64,000 nt of DNA from Piliocolobus tephrosceles (Eukaryota; Chordata; Mammalia; Primates; Cercopithecidae), in NCBI RefSeq assembly GCF_002776525.5, contig NC_045443.1, positions 38,280,531-38,344,530 on the forward strand. The letters are read 5' to 3'. The notes below the pieces were generated by a model, which saw only the letters and a program-made list of their open reading frames with translations, was not told the origin of the DNA and searched no databases. Below, piece by piece: positions 34,629 to 47,831 of the stretch. The stretch's first letter is position 1, and the number at the start of each line of letters is the position of its first letter. The position numbers were made by a program, and so were the translations under genes.

Positions 34629-37229
34629 TATATGCAGTTAGAAACCTTCAAATCCTTTCAGAAAAAAAAAAAAAAAAATGGCAAGATCAGACCTATGCTC
34701 AGCTATAATAAGGGAGGGTTACTATTAGCAAGGTAGGGCAGGAAATTTTCACACTGGTTTTTAGGAGTATAGCCATTTTTTTGCCAGAAGAAATAAGGAG
34801 CTTTGCCTGGCTAAATCCTGGGAGGTGAGAAGGATGGACTGAGCACTGTGTACCCCACAGTGGCCCTGGAGGCTCCTATAGGTGGGACTGATAAGGGTGG
34901 TAGGTAAGAGAGACTAGAGGTCAATAGAAAATCTCAATCTCTGTAGGGGCAGAGAGCTGGCTTGGAAGACATGGCTGTGAAGGAAAGCCAGGCCAGAGCA
35001 GCACAGTTTGGTGACTAATTTCCATGAGGTGGTTAGGGAGAGAAAGAAGTCACAGAAGTTTCTGGTGTTTCAGATTGCCGCATCTGGGAAGAGGACATTG
35101 GCACTGAGACAGGAAACATAGAAGAAGGGCAGATCTTTTGGAGTAGATGAGGAATTAGGTTTGGGATCAGAGTTCAAAGGATTTGTAGAATAGTAGAAGA
35201 ATGGGTGCCAAAATTCAGACAAATACCATAGATTTGTTAATCTGACCTTTTATACTAACATTTCAAGACAACTTAAGGAAGTGCTAGAGGAGAGTTTTGA
35301 GACCCGGCATGTGATCCAAGCTGATGTAACAAATTTTAAAATGTGTTTTCGTATGGAAGTTAAAAATGTGTAGCTTAAAGAGTAGTTGAAACTCCATATG
35401 CCTCTTTTGGCCAACCCAGTAATGCAGCTTGCAGAAATACAAATGAACATTCAGAAATTGGAAGCATGCCTCTGTCTAAAATCTGGGCCGTATGTAAGCC
35501 TTCTTACCCACTGCAACCTTTCAATTAGCCATTACCAGACTTAGCCATAGCAGCATTTGCTGGTGCTTGATTCTTCATCCTGTCTGTAGCTGAATTAGAT
35601 TCCATGGCTAAATAAATGCAATGTTTTTAATAGCCTTTATAAACAGACTTATATACCCCAAGATTCTGTTATTTCAAGAAGCTGTTATGAACAACAGGCT
35701 CTAAATTGTGAATGCTTATGAGACACTATAAATCATTTTGCCTTGCAATAAACATCAATTAAATGTAGTTCACATGTCACAATGCATAGAACAGATTGAT
35801 TTTTGAAGACAGCATAGCCCTGCACCATGTACACTCAGGGGTATAGGGAAAAATACCCATTAAATTAACATTAGTTTAAAAAAAATGAAAACTTCTAGAA
35901 CAATTACAGCTTTACTGTTTTGACTGAAGGAGAAAAAATGACCTTTGTTTCAGGAGCTGTGACTTGAACAATGCTATTCTGCATGAAATTGAGAAATTGC
36001 CAATGTTCCCAACCTGACAGATAGTATGTGTGGGATCTTAGTTCTGCTTCATTAAGCTCTTGTGAATGAGTGGTAAATTTTCCCTATTTATACATTTTCT
36101 GTCAGAGGATCATAAACATAGCCTGCCTACCACATGTTTTTACTGTTACCTTTTTATTTATATATTGGTGGCACCTTTAACAAGAGTTTATTCCTATATT
36201 AAATAAATATCCTAGTTAGGAAGGTTTTAGGAATAGGCAAAATTATACACTTGCTACTTTTTATAATATTGCACATTAAATGTAGAGTGATTAAAACTTC
36301 TAATTTTTCAATGAATGAAAATAAGCTTATATTTCATTTGTTCAAACTTTGTAGTGCATAATTTGTAACATGCTGGAAATGAGGCTTAATAGAGAAGCAT
36401 TTCCTGAACGAAACTTTCTTTTCGTGTTCGACTTGAATAAACTGAGTCTGCAAAGAAAGAAGTTGTTTCCAGATGAATTCACTTGGACTTTATTTTAAGA
36501 AAATCTTAAGAGCAGATTCCTATACCAATCTTCTCAGAGCCTTCTTAAAGGCAGGAGGATGGAGGAACGACTAGCTTAGTCTCCTTCCAATTGTGTCAAT
36601 ATATTTTTGAAATATTCAAATGTGTCTTAGAAGTTGTGAAATATTTTGCAAACAATATGTTACTAATAATTGTATAAAAGTACTCAGTGTTCACAAACCA
36701 TACACATGTAGATGTAAATATAGGAGGAGGAGGAGAGAGGTCCTCTAATCCCCAGTGTTACTCAATTCCGCTATACTTTCTTGAATGGGAAAGAAAAGGG
36801 TAGAGTCGTGTCTTGCTGTAAAATGCACATATAACTCTAGATGAATAAGCTCATGGGGGATGTGTCTGTCATGAGTAGAACACTTTCATGTTGCTAGTCT
36901 AAGGGACAGCCAAGTGGATAGCAAAAGTTCATTGGAGTTTCAAATTGTTCCATCTGATCCCTGCATATACAAGGGGTCTTTTCTACTGCTGTGGCTCTCC
37001 TCAGACACAGCTTTAGCTTTTCCTTTGCATTGAGTAATGTTCCCTAGAGTTTCCCTGTGTAAAAAGTGGGGCAGATTCCCAGGGTCTTGGCCTTTAGAGA
37101 GACCTGAGTCATTTGACGAGCACTGCAGGGAGTCCACGTGATTCCACCAACAACACAAATGACAAGCACAAAAGCAACAGCATAAAACAACTATTGTGCT
37201 GCATGAGTATTACTTTCCTTTTTCTTTTC
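34629..37229. other. Unique intronic sequence
   Basis: An A-run at about 34663-34678. 35510-35650 (AATTAGCCATTACCAG, GCTGAATTAGATTCC) looks like conserved non-coding sequence. No gene and no confident repeat. Confidence 0.35.
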
Positions 37230-37520
37230 TTTTTTTAAACTTTTATTTTAAATTTCAGATGTACAAGTCCAGGTTTGTTACTTAGGTTAAACATATATCA
37301 TGGAGGTTTGTTGTACAGATTATTTCATCACCCAGGTATTAAGCCTGCTACCCATTAATTAATTTTCCTGATCCTCTCCAGCCTCGAATTTTCCACCCTG
37401 GGACCAAAAGCCCCAGGGCGTGTTGTTCTCCTCTATGTGTCCATGTGTTCTCGTCATTACATGTGGTATTTGGTTTTCTATTCCTGTGTTAGAGTGCTAA
37501 GGATAATAGCCTCCAGTGTT
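37230..37520 (-). mobile_element. L1 LINE 3' end, old primate/eutherian type, reverse
   Basis: TTGTACAGATTATTTCATCA, CCCAGGTATTAAGCCTGC, TGTTCTCCTCTATGTGTCC, ATGTGTTCTCGTCATTACAT and GGTATTTGGTTTTCTATTCC are L1 3'UTR / ORF2-end phrases on the minus strand. Severely 5' truncated (about 290 bp) and diverged. Confidence 0.85.
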
Positions 37521-37689
37521 GCCTTCCTAGAGAGAGTAAGAGACAAGGCTCCCAACAACCACGCCTCCACATGTTATTCCCTAGGGATAGCTTACTCCTC
37601 CAGTGTGTCTTTGATATTCATATATAGTAACCAGATTTACCCAAATACAAATATTAAAATTTGGGGATCAAGATTGATATGATTCTTCC

Positions 37690-37985
37690 CTTATTTCTTT
37701 ATGTCTAGAAATCCCATATCACCTTTAGATCCAACTGAAATGGCATCTACTTTATGATGTCCTCTCAGAGCCCTAAATACAATAAATGGATTCACCTCCA
37801 AAAATCCATAATACTGTCTGAACCTCTCTTATTGAACTTTCAGCAGATGCTTTGTATTTTAGTTGAATGCATGCCTGTCTTTCTCCTCTAGAACAAGACC
37901 CACTTCTCATATTTGCTTCACTCTCTCACCCAACCCCTCATGCCCCTAGAATAATGCTTGCACATATATATGTAGTTGTTCAGGA
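37690..37985 (+). repeat. LINE-2 fragment
   Basis: TTTAGATCCAACTGAAATGG, CATCTACTTTATGATGTCC, CTTTCTCCTCTAGAACAAGA and CTAGAATAATGCTTGCACAT follow the L2 3' order. Confidence 0.55.
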
Positions 37986-39116
37986 AAATGTGACTCATGT
38001 TCACATTTATAATTAACCTCACATTGTGCTCCCAAGGGTTAGACTTTGGTAATAGCTCTGATTACATTTGGTCTGATATGACTATGCGGTACGTATCTCT
38101 TCTGCCAACCGGTAGTTCAGCTTGCTTTCTAAACTTGATTTTCAGATCCTTTCAGGATTAAACACAAGAAAATTAACTTACATTTTAAAGGGTCCTTGAG
38201 GAAAATATCAACTTCATATACGATTTTTGTATTTCGTAGAGTTGCTTAATGTAGTGCTTTTACAAAATAGATATGCAGTGTTTGTGGAACGAAATTGTTA
38301 AGTCAGGAATACCTATAAAACTCAGATGGAGTCACTCAAGTGCTGAGCATGCATTTCTTATGTATATTTCTCATAGAAAGTTAATGTACCAGGAAGCCTT
38401 CATTAAGTTTTCATTATGCTTTAACTCTAAAAAGGTATTGACATGGTTTAAAAGTCATTGATCATTAGTCACAAGATGCTGCTAATCTCTCTACCTGAGT
38501 GAAATAAATGAAGCTATCCAGGTAAAAAATTACTCACCAGTTAGTCATTCCTTCAGAAGAGTTCCTAGACTATGTTTAAGGATATGCAGGCATATCTTCA
38601 GGAAGACCTAGGAAGTGTCTCCTGCCTGGATTCTGAAATCTTTTCTAGCCAACCTCTGAGAAAAAGGCAGAGAATATTGATTAATGTCAGATTTTGGCAA
38701 ATCAAGTTTAAAAAATGTGAATTTTAGATGAGGGGGAGACTCCTTTGCTATAGAGAGAATATATTATAAAAAATTGACAAACACAATTTTATATCAGTAA
38801 TTCTGTGATTTTTTTTTCAGAGAATGGTCTTATTAAAAAAAAGAATGGTCTTATCACAAGAATTATGATAATTTAACAGTGATATTAGCAAGGACGATTG
38901 GCCAGATGTAGAAGGATTTGGGATGTGATGTGTAAAAAGAATTGTGGTCTGTCCACAGTCAAACTCTGGGTGCATCTTGACTTCCTCAAGGATCAGAAGG
39001 AGGGATGGAATACCTGACCCCTGGGATCACTTCTGTCCATGATAGGCACAGCCTTGCCACCCTGCTGCCAGATATGTATTCTTAAAGATTATCAAACTAC
39101 AGCATTTCCTTTCTCA
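37986..39116. other. Unique sequence with a small local duplication
   Basis: AGAATGGTCTTAT occurs at 38821-38833 and again about 21 nt later after an A run. No gene. Confidence 0.4.
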
Positions 39117-39590
39117 GAAATCTTCAGTAGCTTCCAACTGTCTATAAAATCACCAAATCAGTTGTGATTAGCAAGTATTTTAAGACTGAAAAACTACGAT
39201 CAAACCCACCTTTCTCTCAAGCCATATTTTCCTGTGCTCTGAAATGTACAAATGCCAAACTGGACAAATGGCTGATTTGTAACTTTCTTTTGAAGTTGGC
39301 CCATTCCATGGTTTCTGCTGGAAACATTTTCTCCACTTTAGGGATGCCTACCCAGCCCAAAAGCTTTTCCTGACTTCCTCAACTCTACTTTCTTTAAATC
39401 TGTGGTACTCCTAATTTATATGTCTTGGAATTAGTTCTTCATACTCTGAATTAGTTATTCAGATTTTGAGGGTTTATCCTTGGGTTATAATCTTCTTGGA
39501 ACAAGAGAAGGAACTATAAGACTCTTTTTTCCCTCTATAGTATCTAGTAGAATGTCTTATTCATTGGGGATATAAAATAATATAATCTTT
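39117..39590 (+). repeat. LINE-2 fragment, fairly long
   Basis: AAATCTTCAGTAGCTTCCAA, CTTTTCCTGACTTCCTCAAC, GGTTATAATCTTCTTGGAAC and ATCTAGTAGAATGTCTTATT correspond to successive L2 3' blocks. Reading frames inside it are fossils. Confidence 0.6.
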
Positions 39591-40851
39591 AAATAAACAA
39601 ATGATAACTCACACCATCCTCACAGGGCACAGTGCACAGTGCTTTACAGATGTAAAGCATTATAAAATAGAATACTACACAGTGATCACCACGTCTATAT
39701 TTAGCATGTAACTCTTGATAATTCACATAGGAGGGTGCCCTGTGATACATTTAAGTCTAAACAGAAATTGTAGGTTACTCACACCCACTTTGTGTGTAAG
39801 TAAATTTTTGTTTTCTATTCCTGTTGAATTTATTATCAGAAAACAACTGGAACTTAGACAGCCTCTGATAAAATGGAGGACAATACATGTTCCTTTCAGT
39901 AGTTAAAGATCTAGTCTCAGTGAGATACAGATTAGCCATTTCCATCTAACAGAAGGCTCCAATCTGGCCAAACATATGGGTGATTCTGGGAGCCAGCTTA
40001 CCCCCACAGGAGGTACAACGGCTCTGGGGCACACAGGATGACCAGAACTCTCATGGCTTCCACCATGAGTCTATTGTGAAGGTTGGCTTTGCATTTCCAA
40101 GCATGCCAGGAGAATAGAATTCAGTTACCTCCCGAAGTGGCTGCTTTGTTCTCCACACTCTATAACACTAGCCGTGTTCAACCAGGATAGTCGAGCACTC
40201 ATGCGTCAGTCTAGTCCTGAATGAACACAGGTGCAAAACACATTCAACAGATGATACAACTGGCTCTCTTCAGAAATCCAGCTGAATGCCAAGAGAATTA
40301 GCCCAGTTCTAGCCTTCCACTGTACTACCTTCCAGGAAAAAAAAGAAAAAAGAATACAGCTCTTTTATATTGATCAATTCTGTGAAACGGAAGAGTTCAA
40401 GTTCAAGTGAACAGAATAGCCATCTGTCCTGTTCATCATTTCCATTCTGATGCCATTCAGTGGAGTCAGTCATTCATTGAGCAGTGTCTAGGGAAGAGCC
40501 AGTCTTGATATGAGATCCAAATATTTACAAAATTACAAACACAATTTACATGCATTCTGAAATTATAGTTGATGTATTTTTTTCTTATTCTTTTTGGCAT
40601 AAAATTTTAGTTTTCTAAATTGAAGAAACTTTGCAATGGGGTTTACATATGAGAATTTGTAAATAAAAACAGCCAATACTAACTTACACCTTTTTCTCTT
40701 TAATTCATTCATCTGGTTCATTTAGTTATCACTCTTAGAACAAGCAAAGACATCATGTGACAATGAAGACATTGTGTGATAACTAGAGCCTTTTTAGAAT
40801 CATTGGGTTAAATTTCATTGTTAAATGAGTGAATAAATGTTATAGTGCCTG
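39591..40851. other. Unique sequence, no gene
   Basis: 39975-40150 is GC-richer (CAGGAGGTACAACGGCTCTG) and may be an unclassified old repeat. Nothing else recognised. Confidence 0.35.
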
Positions 40852-40857
40852 TTGTAC

Positions 40858-41152
40858 TTTTTTTTTTTTTTTTTTTTTGAGACAGAATCTCACTCTTGTC
40901 GCTCAGGCTGGAGTGTAGTGGCACAATCTCGGCTCACTGCAACCCCCACCTCACAGATTTTCCTGCCTCAGCCCTCCTAGTAGTTGGGATTACAGGTGCT
41001 TGCCACCACGCCTGGCTAATTTTTGTATTTTTAGTAGAGATGGAGTTTTGCTATTTTGGCCAGGCTGGTCTCAAACTCCTGACCTCCAGTGATCCACCCA
41101 CCTCAGCCTACCAAAGTACTGGGATTACAGGCATGAGCCACTGCACCCGGCC
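40858..41152 (-). mobile_element. Alu SINE (AluS-like), reverse
   Basis: T21 head, GAGACAGAATCTCACTCTTG, GTAGTTGGGATTACAGGTGC and terminal GCCACTGCACCCGGCC. A short left-arm deletion is visible after CACCTCACAG. The single long + strand frame is Alu-derived. Confidence 0.95.
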
Positions 41153-42039
41153 ACTTTTTGTACTTTTTATTCCCTAAGATCGTGAATATGAATAGCCAAC
41201 CGTCATACCCCTAACTCTACTCCTTTCTCTAAGGGCGTGAGAATCACCTGCAAATGCCCTTCTACTTACACGGTTTGCCCTTTGTGTTGCAGGGAGAGGA
41301 GGGACTTTATACTGGGCCAATATGGAAGAGACAAAGATGTTTACATTTTAATATCTATACACATCAATGAACAACCACAGAGATTTCACTTGTAATTACT
41401 TCACACATCTAACAATGGGAAGTTATTGTTTTTCTAAACTCTTTTTTTCTAAATCAAGAAACTTAAGAAAATATGCATGTTTCTGAAAAATTGGTTGGCC
41501 AAAGAAAAGCTAAGCGAAATACTATGTTAAAACATTATGAATGGAAAGTTTATGTATTGAAACAATAGTAAATGCCCTTATTTGCTTACAGATAGGTTAA
41601 CATCATTTACAGTCTTTTTGGTGTTCTAGCAGTTGTTAGTCTTTAACATAGCTTTTGTTCGTCCCCTTTCTTTATCCCCACTGCCATAGTCTTGTGTTAT
41701 GTCTGGACAGTTGGGAACTAACCAGTCTCTCTCCCTTCCTCCAGTTCACTGTGGCAGTGGAGATGAAGAGGAGCAGGATGTGACAAATTTTTACTTAAGA
41801 ATGTTTTAGTTTCCTGCCAACTGTTTGTTTATAGAGTTTCACCCAGTGATACTTATATAACTTAAGCTATAATGCCACAGTACTTTCACAAAATATATGC
41901 ATTACTGTTTCAGTGTTTTTTTTAATAGCCTTGGTTTCAATGCTATTATCAGTTCATTATCAGTGTATTGTTTGCTTCTTTGTCCGGCACCACTGTCTGA
42001 TAAAATCCTTAATCATTAAGTATCTGATAATACTATCCA
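41153..42039. other. Unique sequence, no feature seen
   Basis: No coding or confident repeat signal. Confidence 0.4.
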
Positions 42040-42620
42040 AACTGCTTTAATTACAGAACATTTTGTGCCTTGTTTTTATTACATTTCATGCCAGAATGAA
42101 CCTAGCCAGGATGTTTAATAAGGCCATATTAAATCCAGGCTAGAGGTTAAAACTCATGAGGCTGCCTTGATTCTCTGCCTATTGTGTAGGGAATCTCATC
42201 AGAAAAGCCCCAAACTTCATTAAAGACAGCTTGATGTGGGCCCGCCTATATTGCCATTTACTTTAAGGGCTATCACTCAGGGGCAATTATTGGTGTGCTC
42301 CTCATGATCCCTGTTATATTAAGGCAATTTCTACACCTAGGTTAGGCATTAATACTGCCATTATCTCCAACACAAATCCCCTGACAGTTAGAAAAGCAGG
42401 AGAAATTACAGGAGGATTAATCTCTAGTGCCCATCCAAAAAGAAAACCTTTCCCCAGAGGAGGGAGGAGGGTATCTTGAACTCGGTTAAGCTGTGTTAGT
42501 TGTAATGAAAAAGAGCCCCCTGTGCCTGCCTCTGTCGGAGACATTAGATGACCCTTTCTCAACTTGTCAATATCCCTTTGGGCTTTCCTTCTCTCCACTC
42601 TTACTAGGCTTCTCGGAGTT
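42040..42620. other. Repeat-free block, conserved non-coding candidate
   Basis: Balanced composition compared with its AT-rich flanks, no interspersed repeat, and several AT-core motifs (GCTTTAATTACAG, GCCATATTAAATCC, GGCATTAATACTGCC). Frames on the minus strand have no recognisable domain. Confidence 0.35.
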
Positions 42621-42979
42621 TTATGACATCTTTAAATAATTATGTTTGCATTAAAAAGGTTGGGGGGGGGACATCTAAGCTTTCCATGTAGAAGGATTGG
42701 ATAAAGTAATTCATTTTGCATGAAAAGAAGAAAAAAGGAGCCTGGTGTTTTCACAAATCCTTTGTATTTCCAGTGTATTTTGTTTTGTTTTGCTTTGTTT
42801 TGCTTCCAGACGTGTTTATAGGTCTTGCACCATGAGCCATGCTGAGAAAAGCAGATCATAGAATAAGGACAAAGAATCCCACTATGCACAAAAGAATAGG
42901 AAGACAAGAGCCTGCAGTGACTTGGCAGGTCATTCCCAGTGCACGCCGCTTCGCCTGATAAGGATACCTTCGACAGTGG

Positions 42980-42997
42980 CTGCTGCTGCTGCTGCTG
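42980..42997. repeat. (CTG)6 trinucleotide repeat
   Basis: Six perfect CTG units, short and non-coding; the minus strand gives a spurious polyglutamine or polyserine run depending on frame. Confidence 0.9.
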
Positions 42998-43977
42998 ATG
43001 CACCTCTGTGCTAGCTGCAGAATGACTGGGACTTGGGAAAGGAATGATAAGGAACACAATGAATAACTAACAAAGCTCCTTTGATGAATGCAGTCATTTG
43101 CATTACAGCACAAAATTGCTTCACTCCTGATGGGAGCGTGGCATACCTAACCACAAATATTGTTCATATCTTTCAGTGACATAAAAGGGCAACAGTAGAC
43201 ACAGTGAGAGTTTGGTGGGTGTCGAGTTTCAACTCATTACATGGTAAAAGCATAGACAACATTGACCCAGAAAAAAATTTGTTTAATAGTATTGGTCTCA
43301 AAAACAAATGAGAATGTTTGTTTTGACTGAAAATATGTGTAATAATAGTACATTCTTTCACAATCCATCGTCATTGAAATCAATACCTCATGTGTCTTTT
43401 CTAGGTGTTAAGGAATGATTCACAATTGTACTGTTTGTCTCAGTGCTGCAGAAATGCTATTTCACCTCACTTTATTCCTATCCTACTCAATACAACAAAA
43501 TGAAAGGAGGTTTGGAGTGTGTCAGGTTGAATGTGAGGGACTTTCTGGGTTCTATACTCTTTCAGAGGAAGCAATTGGATGTATTTGTCACTATGATGGG
43601 GTTTAACCATTTGCCCAGAACATAGCAGTGATTTGCAGATTGAACATATCCACTCTTACCTTACCACAAACCAGAAATATAAAACTGTGACACAGAGCCA
43701 GCCATGGACTCTAGCTTCCCGGCTAATTTTGATCTACTGCCTGATGATACTGGTGACTCCCAACTCATAATGCAGAAAGCCCCAGGGGACTCTGTACTTT
43801 CTGGCCAAATAAAAGCTAATATAAAGTGAGAAATCACTTATTCCATGAATCATTCATAATTCATGGTGTGTTCCCCTTTTTGTTGGTAAACTAGTTGCTA
43901 TTCTTACTGAAAGACTCTTTTCCCCCTGTAAATTACTTATTGCATTGCTGCTGTAACTTTTGATAGTCTTATATTCA
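42998..43977. other. Unique sequence, no gene
   Basis: Overlapping open frames at 43415-43625 lack any recognisable domain. No repeat called. Confidence 0.4.
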
Positions 43978-44180
43978 CTCAACAAACAAGTATTGAACAC
44001 CTACTTAGTGTCAGACATTGCATTTTGTTGGTAGAAAATAAAGATGACAAAAAGAAACCCCACGGTCTTACATTTCTCCTCAATGGAAGCAGGAAACAGC
44101 ATACAAATATTTACATCCCAGATGTGAGGGAAGTTGTAATAGGAGTGTGGACAAAGTACTGGCTGTGCACAGGGAAGAAA
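43978..44180 (-). repeat. LINE-2 3'-end fragment
   Basis: CACTCAACAAACAAGTATTG, AACACCTACTTAGTGTCAG and CGGTCTTACATTTCTCC is the reverse complement of the L2 terminus. Confidence 0.5.
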
Positions 44181-44849
44181 GGGATGATTTGAGAGAATAT
44201 GCATCTGACCCTCAGAATATGGAAACTGAACATGAGCCAGTGAGTATTTAGAATGACCTCCCAATTTAATTCTCTATCCCTTAGATTGAGCTACTGGATC
44301 TCTGAAAATATTTAGAAAAATCTCCCATAGACTTATACGGTCTTAAGAAAACTTTCTCACCCGTATGTAGGAGGGAATGTTTTCCGAGTATGTTTGCCCT
44401 CTGTATATCAAAGCCCAAAATGAAGTGGACAATGAAACAGCATAATATCAAAGACAGCTATTCCTGACTGTAGTTTAACCAAAAGGGAAACCACCAGAAA
44501 GACTGAAACGTCCATTTCCTTTTCTAAAAAAATGTGCTTTTTTTGCTTACTCACATTCATACACTGAAAATATACATTCTTAGATAATAGCCACACTTTC
44601 CCAAGTAAATTCCCTGCCTGCTTCTTTCTTTTGAATTGTAGAAACTGTGATTAATTATTTTTACCTTTATGGGTCTTTCTCTACACAAAAGTAACTTATA
44701 CTTGTTAGGAAAACCTTCGCATACATTCATAGTTTACAAAATTAAATATCCTTTGTAATCTCTTCCCCTCATCTAGAGTGACCAAAAATAATCAGAATTG
44801 ATTCTAATAAGCCTTTTTTACTCTTTTGTTTTTTGTCTTTAATTTTTTT
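44181..44849. other. Unique AT-rich sequence
   Basis: No gene or repeat recognised. Confidence 0.4.
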
Positions 44850-44861
44850 TTACTCAAATCA

Positions 44862-45027
44862 GCTGGGCGTGGTGGCGCACGCCTGTAATCCCAGCTCCTC
44901 AGGAGGCTGAGACACAAGAATCACTTGAACCTGGGAGGTGAAGGTTGCAGTGAGCCAAGATTGCACCATTGCACTCCAGCCTGGGCGACAGAGCAAGATT
45001 CTGTCTCAAAAAAAGAAAATAAAATTG
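44862..45027 (+). mobile_element. 5'-truncated Alu (right arm only) with target-site duplication
   Basis: Begins GCTGGGCGTGGTGGCGCACG at the right monomer and runs to CAGCCTGGGCGACAGAGC and an AAAAGAAAATAAAA tail. A 12-bp duplication TTACTCAAATCA flanks it at 44850-44861 and 45028-45039, proving insertion in truncated form rather than later deletion. Confidence 0.9.
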
Positions 45028-45039
45028 TTACTCAAATCA

Positions 45040-46018
45040 TCTGACCTTGCTCCTCTTAGCCCTCCTTTTCTCAGGAGGTTACTGTGTGGTACTAGGTTTC
45101 CTGAATGCTACAGTGAAATACTAGGCAAAGAAATACTTCCCATTCAGAATTGGAGAAAGTGTTTAGAACACTGACTTTTTTTCTAAATATGTAAGTGACA
45201 TCATTTTGCTTGAATAGCCAGCTGAAGATTTATGTGTGAAAAAAAGGTATACTAAAAATGATTGAGAAGTTATAAAAGGAATACTATAATTAGTGAAATA
45301 ATCGGATAATTTGATATTAACCACATGTGTGGAATCAGAGAATTTCAACTGACCTTGTTGCCAGTAGCTTACCCTGTGTGAATCTTACCTTGTGTGGATA
45401 TAATTATTTTCTAAATTCAGACTTGCTGTAAATGAAAATGAACACCGAGTTAAGTTAAACAGTGACTTGTACTGCTGTGTTCCTTCTATTACATAGATTC
45501 TGTCATAGATTTTGAAGTTCTCTTCTAATTTTTTGAGTTTTTTTTCTTTTTTCTGCACATGAATCAATGTAGTTCTGTTTCTTGCTAGTATTAGTGTGTC
45601 TGCTAATTTTGTATGCCATAGACTGGAAACCCCAGTAAAATGCTTCTTAAAATGGTCTATTTTAGTATAAGGAGCTCAGAGTGAGGTCTTATAGAGTCTC
45701 CCTGTGGAAAGCCCTGTCATTTGGCACTAGGAATATATGGCATTCATTTATTTTGACTACTTGAAGGCCTTTAAAATCTTATTTCTGGGTTTCTACTGTG
45801 CTTTATCGAGATGGGTTTGTCAGAAAATTTACAAATCCTTTCAGATTTGTGACTACAATTGAGATCTCTACCTGTAACCATTCATCAAGTGACACAATTA
45901 AACAAATCACCCTCATGCTTAATAAGTTTGTGATGGTAGTGACAAGGAAGCTCAGACTTATTTTGACAAAAATCTCCTCCAGGAGAGAAAAAAAAAATTC
46001 ACTTGGGATTGGATACTC
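45040..46018. other. Unique sequence, no gene
   Basis: Nothing recognised. Confidence 0.4.
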
Positions 46019-46071
46019 TTTTGTTTTGTTTTGTTTGGGTTTTTTGTGTGTGTTTTTGTGGTTTTTGTTGC
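46019..46071. repeat. T/G-rich low-complexity tract
   Basis: (TTTTG)n then (TG)n and GTTTTT runs, merging into the TTGG repeat. Confidence 0.8.
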
Positions 46072-46114
46072 TTGGTTGGTTGGTTGGTTGGTTGGTTGGT
46101 TGGTTGGTTGGTTG
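46072..46114. repeat. (TTGG)n tetranucleotide microsatellite
   Basis: About eleven uninterrupted TTGG units (43 nt). Because the unit is not a multiple of three and has no stops, both strands read open (VGWL on +, PTNQ on -), which explains the overlapping frames here; none is a gene. Confidence 0.95.
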
Positions 46115-47522
46115 TTGGAAGGTTGGGAGACCTTCCTCCATATGATTCAGAGACCCAGGTTCCTTCCATCTACCCCTGTCATTCCCTGTGGCTTCAGAAT
46201 CCTTTGCTTCTAGCCAGCAGAAGGGGAAAACAGGAGAGTAGAAATTCCCACCCACTTCTTAAAAGTCCTGATGGGAAATGATACAGATCGCTTCTGCTCT
46301 TCCTCTATTGGCAAGAACAAGCCTCATGGCCAAAACCCACATAGTGGGGGAGCCAGGAGGTACAGTCTCTGCCTGAGGAGCACCCTCCACCATAGCCCCA
46401 CACCAGCACAGCATGAACTTCTGGTGGAGAACTAGCCATAGCAGCCATAGGTAATAAACAACCTAGAAGTTCTGGAAAATAAGGGAAAATGTACAATACA
46501 AATATGTAATAATACACATAAACACATAAAATCATCTAGCTCCACCAATATGCAAACCTTCTACTCAGCAACACTCCTGATGAGTTAATCATACACTTTG
46601 AATACAGTGGTGGTTGGAAATGACCCCTTTAAGAAACTTGTGGGTGCAGAGCTACAGTGACAAACTTTCTTATGACAAAGTGCACCCCTATGGCAGCCTC
46701 CCTTAAGCAACTTAAATATTATGAAAGTATGCAAATGGAGAAAGAGTAATTTCTGTTAACCAACATCGTGTTCTTTTTCTTCTCACTCTTGCTGGAGGTC
46801 TTTATGTTTATTGGTTTATTTTGTTTGCTATTTATTGTCACATATAACAGGTGAAGTCAAGGAGAAATGTGAAATACAGTCAATTCCAGAGTAAATTGTT
46901 TCTGTTGCCACATTTGAAAATATATTAGGATAGCTGAATTTAGCTTTAAAAAGGATTTATTCTTTACTTTGGCAGAGAGGATGATTCTATCTATTGGTTT
47001 GCCTTTAAAATACTGCCTTCTACAAGGCAGAAATTATTTATATAATATTAACAATTTATTTATATAATTTCTATAATAAATAGTAATTATTCTATAAATT
47101 TGAATAGACCATTTGATGACGTTAATGATGATAATTGTGATGATTTTTATACAGAAACTCAGAGATAGTCATATGTTAAATGAATGCATGTTGAATTTAC
47201 TTTAGCTTTTATGATGAACTATGTAATAATAAGAATAATTATAATAATTATTAGGGTGATGATTATAAACATAAATCATTGAAAAAATATGCTGAGAATC
47301 GTGCTCCATTTAAAATAAAATGTGCTACTTTCATAAAAATTTCTTTATAGAAGTCAATTTGCTTTTTTAAAAATATATTTTCATACACTAAGTTTTCTGT
47401 TAGCATAAGCAATTACATTTCTAATTAACTTCAAAGTAATCGATAAGTGGCAAATGATATCAATAAGCCAGTCCAAGTAATAAAATGCACATGAATTTAG
47501 TAACAATATTATTCTATATTAC
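46115..47522. other. Unique sequence, increasingly AT-rich
   Basis: 46290-46460 is GC-richer (CATGGCCAAAACCCACATAG, CACCCTCCACCATAGCCCC) and may be an old repeat. 47030-47260 is a TA/TAA-rich low-complexity stretch. No gene. Confidence 0.35.
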
Positions 47523-47831
47523 TTTTTTTTTTTTTTTTTTTTTTTGAAGACGGGAGTTTCACTCTTGTTGCCCAGGCTGGAGTACAGTGGCGCGATCTTG
47601 GCTCACTGCAACCGCCATGCCTCCCAGGTTCAAGCGATTCTCCTGCCTCAGCCTCCCAAGTAGCTGGGATTACAGGCATGCACCACCATGCCCAGCTAAT
47701 TTTGTATTTTTAGTAGAGATGGGGTTTCTCCATGTTGGTCAAGCTGGCCTTGAACTCCTGACCTCAGGTGATCCACCTACCTTGGCTTCCCAAAGTGCTG
47801 GGATTACAGGTGTGAGCCACGGTACCCGGCC
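47523..47831 (-). mobile_element. Alu SINE (AluS-like), reverse
   Basis: T23 head, GTTTCACTCTTGTTGCCCAG, GTAGCTGGGATTACAGGCAT and terminal GCCACGGTACCCGGCC. Confidence 0.95.

Noticed and set aside
42632..43057. 141-codon minus-strand frame with a polyglutamine run
   Set aside because: The run comes from the (CTG)6 repeat; no other protein-like feature or conserved motif.
45803..46281. Overlapping open frames on both strands with VGWL and PTNQ repeats
   Set aside because: Created by the TTGG microsatellite, which lacks stop codons in every frame.
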